A stretch of 64,000 nucleotides of DNA from Xanthomonas phaseoli pv. phaseoli (GCA_022749655.1 CP094243.1:2790001-2854000); one strand, 5' to 3'; numbered from the stretch's first letter, positions 10,076 through 19,755 are shown. Numbers and translations: made by a program. Notes: generated by a model from the sequence alone, not told the origin.

Positions 10076-10387
10076 ATGACCAAGTCCGAATTGATTGAAA
10101 TCCTGGCGCGACGCCAAGCGCATCTGAAGTCGGACGACGTGGATCTGGCAGTCAAGTCGCTGCTGGAAATGATGGGGCAGGCGCTCTCCGATGGTGATCG
10201 GATCGAAATTCGCGGGTTCGGCAGTTTTTCGCTGCATTACCGTCCGCCACGGTTGGGACGTAACCCCAAGACCGGCGAGTCGGTCGCGCTGCCGGGCAAG
10301 CATGTTCCCCACTTCAAGCCGGGCAAGGAATTGCGTGAGCGTGTCAGCTCCGTGGTGCCTGTGGATGTGGCCGATACGGCAGACTGA
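10076..10387 (+). CDS. ihfB: Integration host factor subunit beta
   Basis: 103 aa starting [14 protein letters not shown], with the DNA-intercalating arm [20 protein letters not shown] and the C-terminal [12 protein letters not shown] typical of the HU/IHF family. It pairs with IhfA to bend DNA at specific sites. Position after rpsA is conserved. An upstream in-frame GTG at 10049 would add nine residues with no family support, so the ATG at 10076 is preferred. Confidence 0.96.
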   Translation: MTKSELIEILARRQAHLKSDDVDLAVKSLLEMMGQALSDGDRIEIRGFGSFSLHYRPPRLGRNPKTGESVALPGKHVPHFKPGKELRERVSSVVPVDVADTAD

Positions 10388-10453
10388 AGCCATTCTGGCG
10401 CTGCGTTTATGTGGTCTCGGTTAAGCTAGTCCGCCTCCCGACGGAGTCTCGCC

Positions 10454-10759
10454 ATGAAGGTGCTTCGCTTGCTGGTGATGTTGGCCTTCCTGCTGGTCGG
10501 TCTGATCATCGGTGCGGTCAATTCCCAGGACGTCACGCTCGATTTCCTGTTCTCCAGCGTGCATACCAGTTCAGGCGTCGCGATCATCGTCGCGCTGCTG
10601 GTCGGTGTGTTGATCGGTGCCGGCATGGTGCTGGTCAGTGTGGTCATTCCCCTCTATTCCAAACTGCGCCAGGCCAACAAGGCTGTTGCGGTCAGTCGCG
10701 CCGACGCCAGGGCTGTCACGCCTGCGACCGTCGAGCCGCGCCCCATCGATGGACTGTAA
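10454..10759 (+). CDS. lapA: LapA-family (DUF1049) inner-membrane protein
   Basis: 101 aa with two hydrophobic segments, residues about 6-24 (LLVMLAFLLVGLIIGAVNSQ) and 41-66 (GVAIIVALLVGVLIGAGMVL), then a charged cytoplasmic tail. In E. coli LapA is made with LapB and takes part in assembly of lipopolysaccharide and control of LpxC. Here lapB begins 6 bp downstream, reproducing that pair. Confidence 0.9.
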   Translation: MKVLRLLVMLAFLLVGLIIGAVNSQDVTLDFLFSSVHTSSGVAIIVALLVGVLIGAGMVLVSVVIPLYSKLRQANKAVAVSRADARAVTPATVEPRPIDGL

Positions 10760-10765
10760 CGACGT

Positions 10766-11944
10766 ATGGACTTTCTGACCGAGTGGATCTGGTTCTTCCT
10801 GTTCGTGCCGCTGGCTGCGTTAGGCGGCTGGATCGTCGGCCGTCGTGGCGGTCAACGCCATGGCGACACGCAGGTCAGTCGTCTTTCCAGTACCTATTTC
10901 CGCGGGTTGAACTATCTGCTCAACGAACAGCCGGACAAAGCGATCGAGCTGTTTTTGCACATCGCCGAACTAGACAAGGAAACCTTCGAGACCCAGGTCG
11001 CGTTGGGGCATCTGTTCCGCCGCCGTGGTGAAGTGGACCGTGCGATCCGCCTGCACCAGGGCCTGGTGCAGCGCGGCGACCTGACCGATCAGCAGCGCGT
11101 CCAGGCCTTGCTGGCGCTCGGCGAGGACTACATGAAGTCGGGTCTGCTGGATCGTGCCGAAACGGTCTTTACGGAGTTGGCGCAACTTGACCAGCGCGCG
11201 CCGCAGGCGCTGCGTCACCTGATCGGTATCTATCAGGCCGAGCGCGATTGGGAAAAGGCGATCGACAACTCCACCCGCTACGAAGAGGTGACCGGCGAGC
11301 CGATGGGCAAGCTGATCTCGCAATTCGAATGCGAACTGGCTGATCGCTATCGCGGCCTGGGCAAAACCGACGATGCACTGCAAGCGATCGCACGTGCCTA
11401 CCAGGCCGATGGCACCTCCGTGCGTGCCGGCATTCTGGAAGGACGCATCGAAGCCGAGCGCGGTCACGACGAAGCGGCGGTGCGCGCGTTCGAACGGGCT
11501 GCCCGGCATGATCCGGAATATCTGCCCGAGATCATTCCTGCATTGATGGCCGCGTATCGACGGGTCGGCGATATCGCCGGCGCGCGCAACTTCCTGTCGG
11601 AGATGACCGAGCACTATCGCGGCATCGCTCCGGTGCTGGCGCTGACCCAGTTGATGGAAGCCCAGGATGGCGTCGCGCCTGCGCTTGCCTATCTCGGCCG
11701 CCAGCTCAAGGACCGCCCGTCGGTGCGCGGTGAGTCGGCGTTGATCGATCTCACCCTGGCCGAGGGGAGCGACCCGGTCGGCACCTTGCAGGACCTCAAG
11801 CACATCACCGACCAGTTGCTGGTGCGCAATCCGAGCTATCGATGCACGCGCTGCGGCTTCGGTGCCAAGACGCATCACTGGCAATGCCCGAGCTGCAAGG
11901 AATGGGGCACGGTCAAACCGCTGTTGAACTACGCGGTGGTCTGA
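10766..11944 (+). CDS. lapB: Lipopolysaccharide assembly protein B (TPR protein)
   Basis: 392 aa. An N-terminal membrane anchor (residues 8-24, WFFLFVPLAALGGWIVG) is followed by TPR repeats and a C-terminal rubredoxin-type zinc knuckle with CTRCGFGAKTHHWQCPSCKE (two CxxC pairs). LapB (YciM) presents LpxC to the FtsH protease and so balances LPS with phospholipid synthesis. The stop (11942-11944) overlaps the start of the next gene as TGATG, coupling it to surface-polysaccharide synthesis. Confidence 0.95.
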   Translation: MDFLTEWIWFFLFVPLAALGGWIVGRRGGQRHGDTQVSRLSSTYFRGLNYLLNEQPDKAIELFLHIAELDKETFETQVALGHLFRRRGEVDRAIRLHQGLVQRGDLTDQQRVQALLALGEDYMKSGLLDRAETVFTELAQLDQRAPQALRHLIGIYQAERDWEKAIDNSTRYEEVTGEPMGKLISQFECELADRYRGLGKTDDALQAIARAYQADGTSVRAGILEGRIEAERGHDEAAVRAFERAARHDPEYLPEIIPALMAAYRRVGDIAGARNFLSEMTEHYRGIAPVLALTQLMEAQDGVAPALAYLGRQLKDRPSVRGESALIDLTLAEGSDPVGTLQDLKHITDQLLVRNPSYRCTRCGFGAKTHHWQCPSCKEWGTVKPLLNYAVV

Positions 11945-12912
11945 TGGCGTGGCTGTGGTGCGCGCTGCACCTGCTGGTCGCAGCACTGGGCACCTTTGGG
12001 CTGCGGCGCTATGCCTTGCACCGGCGCCTGCTCGATCATCCCGGTGAACGGCGTAGCCACCTGGTGGCGACCCCGCGCGGCGGCGGCATGGCGATTGTGG
12101 CGGCGATCTTGCTGGGCTGCGTTGCGGCGTGCGCGCTATGGCCGACATCCCGGTTGACGGTCTGCTGGTTCGCAGCGGGCTTGGTCGCAGTGGCCGGCGT
12201 GGGCTGGTGGGACGACCACCGTCCGCTCTCGGCAAGGCTGCGGTTTTCGATTCACCTGGCCGCATCGGCGGCATTGGGCGCCGTGGTTTGGCACGCGACG
12301 GGCAGCGTGTGGGATGGATTGCTGACTGCCGCTGCATCCGTGGTGCTGATCAATGTCTGGAATTTCATGGATGGCATCAACGGGCTCGCCAGCACCCAGG
12401 CGGCGTTGGCCGCGCTGGGATTCTCGCTGGTAGCGCCTGCCGGTTGGTCGTGGGCAGGTCTGGCGGTTGCAGCAGCGTGCCTCGGGTTTGTGCCGTTCAA
12501 TTTCCCACGTGCGCGCATCTTTATGGGCGATGGCGGCAGCGGCGCGCTCGGCTATGTGCTGGCGGCGCTGCTGGCGCTGAACGTGGCAAGTGGTCAGGTG
12601 AGCTGGTGGATCAGCTGGTTCCCGTTGACGGCCTTTCTTGTAGACGCCGGCTTCACGCTGCTTGCTCGCATGCTGTCCGGCCAACGCTGGTGGGAGCCGC
12701 ATGCTCAACACCTCTACCAACGTCTGGCGCGTCGTCTTGAGACGCACGTCCCGGTAACGGGCGTTTATTTCGCTTTCAGCCTCATTGCCGTCTGCTTGTA
12801 CCTGTTAATCCGTCATGATCCGTTCTGGCTGCAGGTGTCCGGCGCGCTGGTGTGGGGCATGGGCGCCACTGCAATCTGGCTTTTTCTGCGCGATGGACTG
12901 CGCAATTCCTGA
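11944..12912 (+). CDS. WecA/WbpL-type undecaprenyl-phosphate sugar-phosphate transferase (glycosyltransferase family 4)
   Basis: 322 aa, almost entirely membrane-spanning (about ten segments). Family motifs are GGGMAIV, WDDHRPLSARLRF, the cytoplasmic catalytic loop NVWNFMDGINGLAS and FPRARIFMGDGGSGALGY. Such enzymes move a sugar-1-phosphate (GlcNAc or a related amino sugar) from a UDP donor to undecaprenyl phosphate, the first step in O-antigen building. The ATG at 11944 overlaps the lapB stop. The next gene encodes a WbpM-type dehydratase, so the pair probably makes and attaches the first amino sugar of the O-chain; the exact sugar is inferred, not seen. Confidence 0.87.
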   Translation: MAWLWCALHLLVAALGTFGLRRYALHRRLLDHPGERRSHLVATPRGGGMAIVAAILLGCVAACALWPTSRLTVCWFAAGLVAVAGVGWWDDHRPLSARLRFSIHLAASAALGAVVWHATGSVWDGLLTAAASVVLINVWNFMDGINGLASTQAALAALGFSLVAPAGWSWAGLAVAAACLGFVPFNFPRARIFMGDGGSGALGYVLAALLALNVASGQVSWWISWFPLTAFLVDAGFTLLARMLSGQRWWEPHAQHLYQRLARRLETHVPVTGVYFAFSLIAVCLYLLIRHDPFWLQVSGALVWGMGATAIWLFLRDGLRNS

Positions 12913-12925
12913 GTAATGGACTTTT

Positions 12926-14833
12926 ATGATTTCCTGGCGTGACCGTTTGACCAAGGCCCTGCCGCAGATAGCGGTCGTGGTGCATGACCTGCTGATGGTG
13001 TGGGTGTGCTGGCAGTTGTTGCATGCCGGCCGCTACTCGATGCTACGCGACGCGCCGGATCTGCCGCTGTGGGACTGGCGCACTGCGGTGGTGTTGGTGG
13101 CGCAGGGCCTGGTGTTCTGGAAGATGGGGTTGTACCGCGGGTTGTGGCGCTTCGCCTCGGTGCCGGACCTGTGGAACATCTTCAAGTCGAGTTTTCTTGG
13201 GCTGGTCACGATCGTGCTGGCGTTGGCGTACGACCGTCTGGATGGCGTGCCGCTGTCGGTGCTGGTGGTCTATCCGTTTGCGTTGTCGGCACTGCTTGGA
13301 ACGCCACGGCTGTTGTATCGCGCCTGGAAGGACTACCAGATTGCGCATTCCGGTGACGCGGGGCAGCGCGTGCTGATCCTCGGCGCAGGGCGCGCTGCTG
13401 AAGGGTTGGTGCGCGATCTGCGCCGTACCGGCACATTCGTGCCGATCGGCTATCTGGACGATGCCAGCAACCTTCATGGCGCCAAGATCCAGGGTCTCAA
13501 TGTGCTGGGCAATCTGGATCAGGCCGCCGCGATTGCCAAAGAGACCGCTGCCAAATTGCTGGTGATCGCGATCCCGTCGTTGGACGCTTCCGGCATGCAG
13601 CGCGTGGTGGCGATCTGCGAAAGCACCGGCCTGCCGTTCCGCATGGTGCCCAAGCTGATCAACGTGCTGGAGGGGCGCTCGTTGCCGGGCGAGTTGAAGG
13701 AGGTCGCGATCGAGGACCTGCTCAACCGCAAGCCGGTCACGCCCGACTGGCGCCTGATCCGCAATTGGCTGACCAACAAGACCGTGATGGTGACCGGCGC
13801 CGGTGGATCGATTGGTTCGGAAGTCTGCCGTCAGTGTGCGCGCCACGGCGCGCGCCGGATCGTGCTGCTGGAAATCGACGAACTGGCGCTACTGACCATC
13901 GACTCGGATCTGCGCCGGCTGTTCCCGGATATCGAGGTCGTGCGCGTGCTCGGCGACTGCGGCGATCCGGCGGTCGTGGCGCATGCGTTGAACACCGCCA
14001 CGCCGGACGCGGTGTTCCATGCCGCCGCGTATAAGCAGGTGCCGTTGCTGGAAGAGCAGTTGCGCGAGGCGGTGCGCAACAATGTGCTGGCGACCGAGAA
14101 CGTGGCGCGCGCCTGTCAGCGTGCCCGTATCGAGACCTTCGTCTTCATTTCCACCGACAAGGCGGTGGAGCCGGTCAACGTGCTGGGCGCGAGCAAGCGC
14201 TATGCGGAAATGATCTGCCAGAGCCTTGACGCGCGCGATGCGCCGACGCGTTTCATCACCGTGCGCTTCGGCAACGTGCTCGATTCGGCCGGCAGCGTAG
14301 TGCCGTTATTCCGCGAGCAGATCCGCCAGGGCGGCCCGGTGACCGTGACGCATCCGGATGTCACGCGTTACTTCATGACCATCCCCGAAGCCTGCCAGTT
14401 GGTCATCCAGGCGGCCGCATCCGCGTCGCATGGTGCGATCTATACGCTGGACATGGGCGAGCCGGTGCCAATTCGATTGCTTGCCGAGCAGATGATCCGT
14501 CTGGCCGGCAAGCAGCCCGGCAAGGACGTGGCGATTCTCTACACCGGCCTGCGGCCGGGCGAGAAGCTGCATGAGACGCTGTTCTATTCCGACGAAGACT
14601 ATCGTCCCACCGCGCACCCCAAGATCCTGGAAGCCGGTGTGCGCGAGTTCTCGCATGAGCAGGTGCTGCAACTGGTGACGCGCTTGCGCGAGGCCGTTAA
14701 CCGCTATGACATCAAAGCGATGGAGACTGTCTTGGGTAGCCTGATGCCGGATTTCGCGGCTGCTCGACGGAAAGTCGACGCGCGATCTGATACGGTCGTT
14801 CCATTCCCCGCACGTGAGGTCAGAAGACTGTAA
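12926..14833 (+). CDS. WbpM/CapD-type membrane nucleotide-sugar 4,6-dehydratase
   Basis: 635 aa. The N-terminal third has about four membrane segments and then a first Rossmann domain (VLILGAGRAAEGLVRDLR). The catalytic short-chain-dehydrogenase domain begins near residue 290 with TGAGGSIGSEVCRQ and contains FHAAAYKQVPLLE and ISTDKAVEPVNVLGASKRYAE, ending with the LRPGEKLHETLFY signature. By family it converts UDP-GlcNAc to a 4-keto-6-deoxy sugar for LPS O-antigen. The start is 14 bp after the transferase gene, and its stop overlaps galU as TAATG. Confidence 0.9.
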   Translation: MISWRDRLTKALPQIAVVVHDLLMVWVCWQLLHAGRYSMLRDAPDLPLWDWRTAVVLVAQGLVFWKMGLYRGLWRFASVPDLWNIFKSSFLGLVTIVLALAYDRLDGVPLSVLVVYPFALSALLGTPRLLYRAWKDYQIAHSGDAGQRVLILGAGRAAEGLVRDLRRTGTFVPIGYLDDASNLHGAKIQGLNVLGNLDQAAAIAKETAAKLLVIAIPSLDASGMQRVVAICESTGLPFRMVPKLINVLEGRSLPGELKEVAIEDLLNRKPVTPDWRLIRNWLTNKTVMVTGAGGSIGSEVCRQCARHGARRIVLLEIDELALLTIDSDLRRLFPDIEVVRVLGDCGDPAVVAHALNTATPDAVFHAAAYKQVPLLEEQLREAVRNNVLATENVARACQRARIETFVFISTDKAVEPVNVLGASKRYAEMICQSLDARDAPTRFITVRFGNVLDSAGSVVPLFREQIRQGGPVTVTHPDVTRYFMTIPEACQLVIQAAASASHGAIYTLDMGEPVPIRLLAEQMIRLAGKQPGKDVAILYTGLRPGEKLHETLFYSDEDYRPTAHPKILEAGVREFSHEQVLQLVTRLREAVNRYDIKAMETVLGSLMPDFAAARRKVDARSDTVVPFPAREVRRL

Positions 14834-15726
14834 TGAGTCAGCGTATTCGCAAGGCCGTATTCCCCGTCGCAGGTCTTGGGACCCGCTTTCTTCCGGCTAC
14901 CAAGACGGTGCCGAAGGAAATGCTGCCAATCATCGACAAACCATTGATCCAATACGCTGTCGACGAGGCCATCCAGGCTGGCTGCGATACGCTGATCTTC
15001 GTCACCAACCGCTACAAGCACTCCATTGCCGACTACTTCGACAAGGCCTACGAGCTGGAGCAGAAGCTCGAGCGCGCCGGCAAGCTGGAGCAGCTGGAGC
15101 TGGTCCGTCATGCATTGCCGGAAGGCGTGCGCGCCATTTTCGTGACGCAGGCCGAAGCGCTGGGCCTGGGGCACGCGGTGTTGTGTGCCAAGGCGGTGGT
15201 CGGTGATGAGCCGTTCGCCGTGCTGCTGCCCGACGACCTGATGTGGAACCGGGGCGACGCCGCGTTGACCCAGATGGCCGATGTGGCCGAAGCATCCGGC
15301 GGCAGCGTCATCGCCGTGGAAGATGTGCCGCACGACAAGACGGCCAGCTATGGCATCGTCTCCACCGATGCCTTCGACGGCCGCAAGGGTCGCATCAACG
15401 CCATCGTCGAAAAGCCCAAGCCGGAAGTGGCGCCGAGCAATCTGGCGGTGGTTGGCCGGTACGTGCTCAGCCCGAAGATCTTCGAATTGCTGGAGTCCAC
15501 TGGCGCAGGCGCGGGCGGCGAAATCCAGCTGACCGACGCAATTGCCGAGCTGCTGAAGCAGGAGCAAGTTGATGCCTTCCGTTTCGAAGGCCGACGTTTC
15601 GATTGCGGCGCACATATCGGCCTGATCGAGGCCACTGTGCACTTCGCGCTCGAGCACGAGAAGCATGGCGGCCCGGCCAAGGAAATCATCCGCGAAGCAC
15701 TGGCCAAGGCCGACGCGCACGGTTGA
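14833..15726 (+). CDS. galU: UTP--glucose-1-phosphate uridylyltransferase
   Basis: 297 aa with the nucleotidyltransferase signature FPVAGLGTRFLPATKTVPKE near the N-terminus, LVLPDD-like FAVLLPDDLMW and GGEIQLTDAI near the end. It makes UDP-glucose, precursor of LPS core sugars and, in xanthomonads, of xanthan gum. The ATG overlaps the preceding stop by one base, so it is translationally coupled to the O-antigen genes. A perfect terminator hairpin follows. Intact and of normal length. Confidence 0.97.
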   Translation: MSQRIRKAVFPVAGLGTRFLPATKTVPKEMLPIIDKPLIQYAVDEAIQAGCDTLIFVTNRYKHSIADYFDKAYELEQKLERAGKLEQLELVRHALPEGVRAIFVTQAEALGLGHAVLCAKAVVGDEPFAVLLPDDLMWNRGDAALTQMADVAEASGGSVIAVEDVPHDKTASYGIVSTDAFDGRKGRINAIVEKPKPEVAPSNLAVVGRYVLSPKIFELLESTGAGAGGEIQLTDAIAELLKQEQVDAFRFEGRRFDCGAHIGLIEATVHFALEHEKHGGPAKEIIREALAKADAHG

Positions 15727-15750
15727 TTGTTGCCTGATCGCTGTTTCCAC

Positions 15751-15783
15751 GAACGACGCCAGCTGGCGTCGTTCGTCGTTTTC
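15751..15783 (+). terminator. Terminator after galU
   Basis: GAACGACGCCAG is followed at once by its exact complement CTGGCGTCGTTC (12-bp palindrome), then GTCGTTTT. It ends the lapA-galU run 25 bp past the galU stop. Confidence 0.85.
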
Positions 15784-15899
15784 GGGGCTCGCCGTACGCA
15801 TTGCCGCGCCTGCAGAGCCCGGCTTGGCAACGCCAAGCAGGGGTAGGGATGCGCACCCTGATGCAGGCCGGGCCGCGCAAGTGCCGCTAGACTCGGCCC

Positions 15900-17750
15900 A
15901 TGAGTCAACCTGGCCAATCCAGTGAACTGATCAACGTGGTGGTGCTGCTCGGCGCTGCCGTGGTTGCGATCCCGTTGTTCCGGCGTCTGGGCCTGGGCTC
16001 GGTGTTGGGTTATCTGGCGGCGGGACTGGCAATTGGTCCGTTCGGGCTGGGCCTGTTCAACGAGCCGCAAGCCATCCTGCATGTGGCCGAGTTGGGCGTG
16101 GTGATGTTTCTGTTCGTGATCGGGCTGGAAATGCGTCCCTCGCACCTGTGGAGTTTGCGCAAGGACATCTTCGGACTCGGCACGCTGCAGATCGCGGTCT
16201 GTGCGCTGGTGTTGACCGGCATCGGCCTGTTGCTCGGCTTTGCGCCATCGGTGGCGTTCGTGGCGGCGTCGGGTTTCGTGCTGACGTCCACTGCGGTGGT
16301 GATGCAGCTCTTGGCAGAGCGTGGCGACGTCGCCTTGCCGCCCGGGCAAAAGATCGTGGCGATCCTGCTGTTCGAAGATCTGTTGATCGTGCCATTGCTG
16401 GCGATCGTGGCCTGGATGGGCGCCAGCGGCGACCCGCAGGCCGCATCGCAGCGTTGGCAGGGTATCGGCCTCGGCCTGGCTTGCATCGTCGGATTGCTGG
16501 TGGCCGGGCGTTGGCTGCTCAATCCCTTGTTCCGCATCCTGGCCGCGTCCAAGGCGCGCGAGGTGATGACGGCAGCAGCATTGCTGGTGGTGCTGGGCGC
16601 GGCACTGTTGATGCAAGTGGGCGGGCTGTCGATGGCGATGGGGGCGTTCCTGGCGGGCGTACTGTTGTCCGAATCCACGTTCCGGCATCAGATCGAAGCA
16701 GATATCGAGCCTTTTCGCGGCATCCTGCTGGGGCTGTTTTTTCTCGGCGTCGGCATGAGCCTGGACTTGCGCGTGGTGGCGGCAGACTGGCGCCTGATCG
16801 TGCTGGGCGTGCTGGCCCTGATGGTGGGCAAGGGCGTGTGCATCTACGCGGTGGCGCGGCTGATGCGCAGCGACCATCGCCAGGCGCTGGACCGTGGCGT
16901 GCTGATGGCACAAGGCGGCGAATTCGCATTCGTGCTGTTTGCCGCCGCGTCGGCCTCCGGGGTCATCGATGCCCAGGTCAATGCCAGCCTGACCGCCATC
17001 GTGGTGTTGTCGATGGCACTGACGCCGTTGTTCGTGCTGCTGCAGCGGCGGCTGACGCCGGCCGCGGCGGTTTCGCTGGATGGCGTGGAAGCAGCCAGTG
17101 GCCAGACCGGCAGTGTATTGATCATCGGCTTCGGGCGCTTTGGGCAGGTGGCCAGTCAGTCGCTGCTGGCGCGCGATGTGGATGTGACCATCATCGATAA
17201 CGACATCGAGATGATCCAGAGTGCGGAAGAATTTGGTTTCAAGATCTACTACGGCGACGGCACCCGGCTCGATGTGTTGCATGCCTCCGGCGCGCACAGC
17301 GCACGTGCGATTGCGGTGTGCGTCGACAACCAGGAGGCGGCCAATCGCATCGTCGAGCTGGCAACGCGCGAGTTTCCGCATGCCAAGCTGCTGGTGCGTT
17401 CGTACGACCGCCAGCATTCGCTGCAGTTGGTCGCGGCGGGAGTGGATTACCAGATCCGCGAGACCTTCGAGTCGGCGGTAATCTTCGGCAAGGTGGCGCT
17501 GATGGAGCTGGGGGTGGACGAGGACGAAGCCGGCATGATTTCGCGTCAGATCCGCCGCCGCGATGCCGAGCGTTTCGAACTGGAGATTGCTGCCGGCGAT
17601 GCACGGGCCGGAGCCGGGCTGATGTATGGCAACACCCTGCCGCCCGCACCCCGGCCCACGCCATTCACGCGGCCGCGTCGCGGCAGTCGCACGTTGAATC
17701 CCGATGCGGTGCCGCAGGCTGAGCAAGTAGAGACACAGACACGCGACTAG
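15900..17750 (+). CDS. KefB/KefC-type monovalent cation:proton antiporter
   Basis: 616 aa. Residues 1-380 hold about twelve membrane helices of the CPA2 exchanger type (GYLAAGLAIGPFGLGLF, FLFVIGLEMRPS, FEDLLIVPLLA, AQGGEFAFVLF). Residues about 400-520 form a cytoplasmic RCK/TrkA-N domain opening with VLIIGFGRFGQVASQ. KefB/C proteins release potassium when glutathione adducts form; whether this one is gated by glutathione cannot be seen. The last 60 residues are proline- and arginine-rich and not conserved in character. The gene stands alone after the galU terminator. Confidence 0.9.
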   Translation: MSQPGQSSELINVVVLLGAAVVAIPLFRRLGLGSVLGYLAAGLAIGPFGLGLFNEPQAILHVAELGVVMFLFVIGLEMRPSHLWSLRKDIFGLGTLQIAVCALVLTGIGLLLGFAPSVAFVAASGFVLTSTAVVMQLLAERGDVALPPGQKIVAILLFEDLLIVPLLAIVAWMGASGDPQAASQRWQGIGLGLACIVGLLVAGRWLLNPLFRILAASKAREVMTAAALLVVLGAALLMQVGGLSMAMGAFLAGVLLSESTFRHQIEADIEPFRGILLGLFFLGVGMSLDLRVVAADWRLIVLGVLALMVGKGVCIYAVARLMRSDHRQALDRGVLMAQGGEFAFVLFAAASASGVIDAQVNASLTAIVVLSMALTPLFVLLQRRLTPAAAVSLDGVEAASGQTGSVLIIGFGRFGQVASQSLLARDVDVTIIDNDIEMIQSAEEFGFKIYYGDGTRLDVLHASGAHSARAIAVCVDNQEAANRIVELATREFPHAKLLVRSYDRQHSLQLVAAGVDYQIRETFESAVIFGKVALMELGVDEDEAGMISRQIRRRDAERFELEIAAGDARAGAGLMYGNTLPPAPRPTPFTRPRRGSRTLNPDAVPQAEQVETQTRD

Positions 17751-18342
17751 AGCGGGTCATGCACGTTGAGTTGAGTGCCAGGCGCGCCATAGGGCACAGG
17801 GCGCTTGCCGGAGGGTTGGCCCCCAGCGGCACGCAACGCGCGCCGCGCGGCGTGCCTTGGCACCACAGCCAAGCTGGAGCCACCCAGCACCCGCTCCGCA
17901 CCGCTGGCGGACAAGGCATCTCATCTCAACGTGCACGACACGCTCTGAGGGGGCCGACACACGCGCTGTGCAGAAGCCAAGCCGGCGCTACCCAGCACCC
18001 GCTCCGCACCGCTGGCGGACAAGGCATTTCATCTCAACGTGCACGACACGTTCTGAGCGCGGCCGATACACGCGCTGTGCAGACGCTCAGCGGCATGGCC
18101 AGTGCGCGATGCGTGCGCCATTAGCACAGTACGATGGCCGCGACCGGACGACTGCTCGCCATTTCGTGTTGGCCGCTAGCAGCGGGCACACGCGACTGCG
18201 TGGGCGTCGGGCGCGCCACACATGCTCGATGCGTTACGGATCGCTGCGGTACGGATCGCTCTTGCCGTCCGGCTCCTCGGCGCGCCTACATCCCGCCGAA
18301 GATCGCTCGGGACGTCCTGGCGGCCGCGCCCACTGATGCCTA
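17751..18342. repeat. 592-bp repeat-bearing spacer with a 108-bp direct duplication
   Basis: No convincing gene. Two near-identical 108-bp units lie head to tail at 17868-17975 and 17976-18083; both contain ACCCAGCACCCGCTCCGCAC and CATCTCAACGTGCACGACAC (the second with a T for C). The segment TGCACGTTGAG at 17760-17770 is the reverse complement of CTCAACGTGCA inside each unit, so the array also carries inverted repeats. A small tandem GGATCGCT/TACGGATCGCT lies near 18235-18260. ORFs across this region differ in composition from neighbours and look accidental. Confidence 0.75.
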
Positions 18343-18663
18343 CTAGCCATGCTTGCGCTGGGCGGCGGCGAAGGCTTCCAGTTGCTCGGGCGTGGCGTCT
18401 TTCTGATGCTGCTGTTTCCATTGGGCAAATGGCATGCCGTACACGGCTTCGCGCGCCTGTTCCTTGGTCATGGTCTGGCCTTGCGCTTCGGCCGCTTCGC
18501 GGTACCAATCGCCCAGGCAGTTGCGGCAGAAGCCGGCGAGAATCATCAGGTCGATGTTCTGCACATCGGTGCGGTCCTGGTTGAGATGCTGCAAGAGACG
18601 GCGAAATGCTGCCGCTTCGATCGAAGTGGTGCTCGTATCGGTGCGTGAGGTGGTGTCGGTCAT
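18343..18663 (-). CDS. DUF1244-family protein
   Basis: 106 aa. The core RLLQHLNQDRTDVQNIDLMI, AGFCRNCLGDWYREAA and YGMPFAQWKQQHQKDATPEQ matches the small all-helical DUF1244 family found across Proteobacteria; the two Cys in CRNC are a constant feature. The biochemical role is unknown. The first 17 residues are Thr/Ser-rich and variable. It is divergent from folD, with 49 bp between the starts holding both promoters. Confidence 0.88.
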   Translation of the reverse strand: MTDTTSRTDTSTTSIEAAAFRRLLQHLNQDRTDVQNIDLMILAGFCRNCLGDWYREAAEAQGQTMTKEQAREAVYGMPFAQWKQQHQKDATPEQLEAFAAAQRKHG

Positions 18664-18712
18664 GGCGGAATCGGGGACAATAGACGGCCTTCGACTCTAC
18701 ACCTGACGCCCC

Positions 18713-19624
18713 ATGACCGCTTCTGCGCCAGCTGCCTCCGCTTCGGCCCGCCTTCTCGATGGTCGCCGCATTGCCGAGGAATTGCTCGACGGATTGAAGC
18801 TGCGGGTGGATGCGCGGCTGGCCGCCGGCAAGGCGCGCCCCGGGCTGGCGGTGGTGCTGGTCGGTGGCGATCCGGCATCGTCGGTGTATGTGCGCAACAA
18901 GCGGCGCGCGGCCGAGAAGGTCGGCATCGAAGCCTTCGATTACGACCTGCCGCAGGGCACCAGCGAAGCCCAGTTGGCGTCGCTGATCGATGAGCTCAAT
19001 GCCGACCCCAAGATCCACGGCATCCTGATCCAGCTGCCGCTGCCGGGCATTCCCGATGCCAACCGGCTGATTCAGCGCATCGACCCGCGCAAGGACGTGG
19101 ACGGATTCCATCCGCAGAATGTCGGGCATCTGGCCTTGCGCGAATTCGGGCTGCGACCGTGCACGCCGCGCGGCATCGTGACCTTGCTCGGGCACACCGA
19201 CCAACCGGTGCGCGGCCGCAATGCCACCATCGTCGGGGTAAGCAACCACGTTGGCCGGCCGATGGGGCTGGAGCTGCTGATCGCCGGCTGCACGGTCACC
19301 AGTTGCCACAAATTCACCCCGCCCGATGTGCTGGAAGCGAGCGTGCGCAATGCCGACATCCTGGTGGTGGCAGTCGGGCGCCCGGGGCTGATTCCGGGCG
19401 AATGGGTCAAGCCGGGCGCGGTGGTGATCGATGTCGGCATCAACCGGCTCGATGATGGCCGCCTGGTGGGCGACGTCGGCTTCGACGCCGCCGCGCAGCG
19501 CGCGGCCTGGATCACCCCGGTGCCGGGCGGGGTAGGGCCGATGACGGTGGCCACGTTGATGCAGAACACCATCGAGGCCGCCGATGCGGCCGGGATTGGG
19601 GATTCGGGATTGGGGATTCGTTAA
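18713..19624 (+). CDS. folD: Bifunctional methylene-THF dehydrogenase/cyclohydrolase
   Basis: 303 aa. The active-site segment [18 protein letters not shown] holds the catalytic Tyr and Lys, then [10 protein letters not shown] and [12 protein letters not shown]; the NADP domain has [16 protein letters not shown], where S-N-H replaces the more usual S-N-I/S. It interconverts methylene- and formyl-tetrahydrofolate. The normal protein ends about at NTIEAA; the last ten codons ([10 protein letters not shown]) are read from an intergenic GGGATTGGGGATTCG repeat, an extension created by repeat insertion at the 3' end. Confidence 0.95.
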   Translation: MTASAPAASASARLLDGRRIAEELLDGLKLRVDARLAAGKARPGLAVVLVGGDPASSVYVRNKRRAAEKVGIEAFDYDLPQGTSEAQLASLIDELNADPKIHGILIQLPLPGIPDANRLIQRIDPRKDVDGFHPQNVGHLALREFGLRPCTPRGIVTLLGHTDQPVRGRNATIVGVSNHVGRPMGLELLIAGCTVTSCHKFTPPDVLEASVRNADILVVAVGRPGLIPGEWVKPGAVVIDVGINRLDDGRLVGDVGFDAAAQRAAWITPVPGGVGPMTVATLMQNTIEAADAAGIGDSGLGIR

Positions 19625-19755
19625 AGGCAGCGGCCAAGCGCACGTGTCGGCCGATCCGGATTGCGTCCGGGATCAGCTGGCCACCGGCATCCTGGCGAAC
19701 GGCGGGTGCTCGGCGGCGCCTTGGCCACTCCCGAATCTCGACTCCCCACTCCCGG
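19592..19755. repeat. Inverted-repeat element between folD and guaB
   Basis: The left arm (19592-19620) is GGGATTGGGGATTCG repeated; the right arm (19727-19755) is the imperfect reverse complement (CTCCCGAATCTCGACTCCCC). The arms enclose about 105 bp. The left arm supplies the folD stop codon context and the element fills most of the gap before guaB. It is of the same type as the element between guaB and guaA. Confidence 0.75.

Noticed and set aside
15348..17726. 792-aa minus-strand frame rich in Gln/His/Arg
   Set aside because: Antisense to galU and the Kef antiporter; low-complexity composition typical of a shadow frame.
17757..18336. Overlapping ORFs of 67-159 aa in the kefC-DUF1244 gap
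   Set aside because: They run through the 108-bp duplication in different frames and have no conserved sequence.
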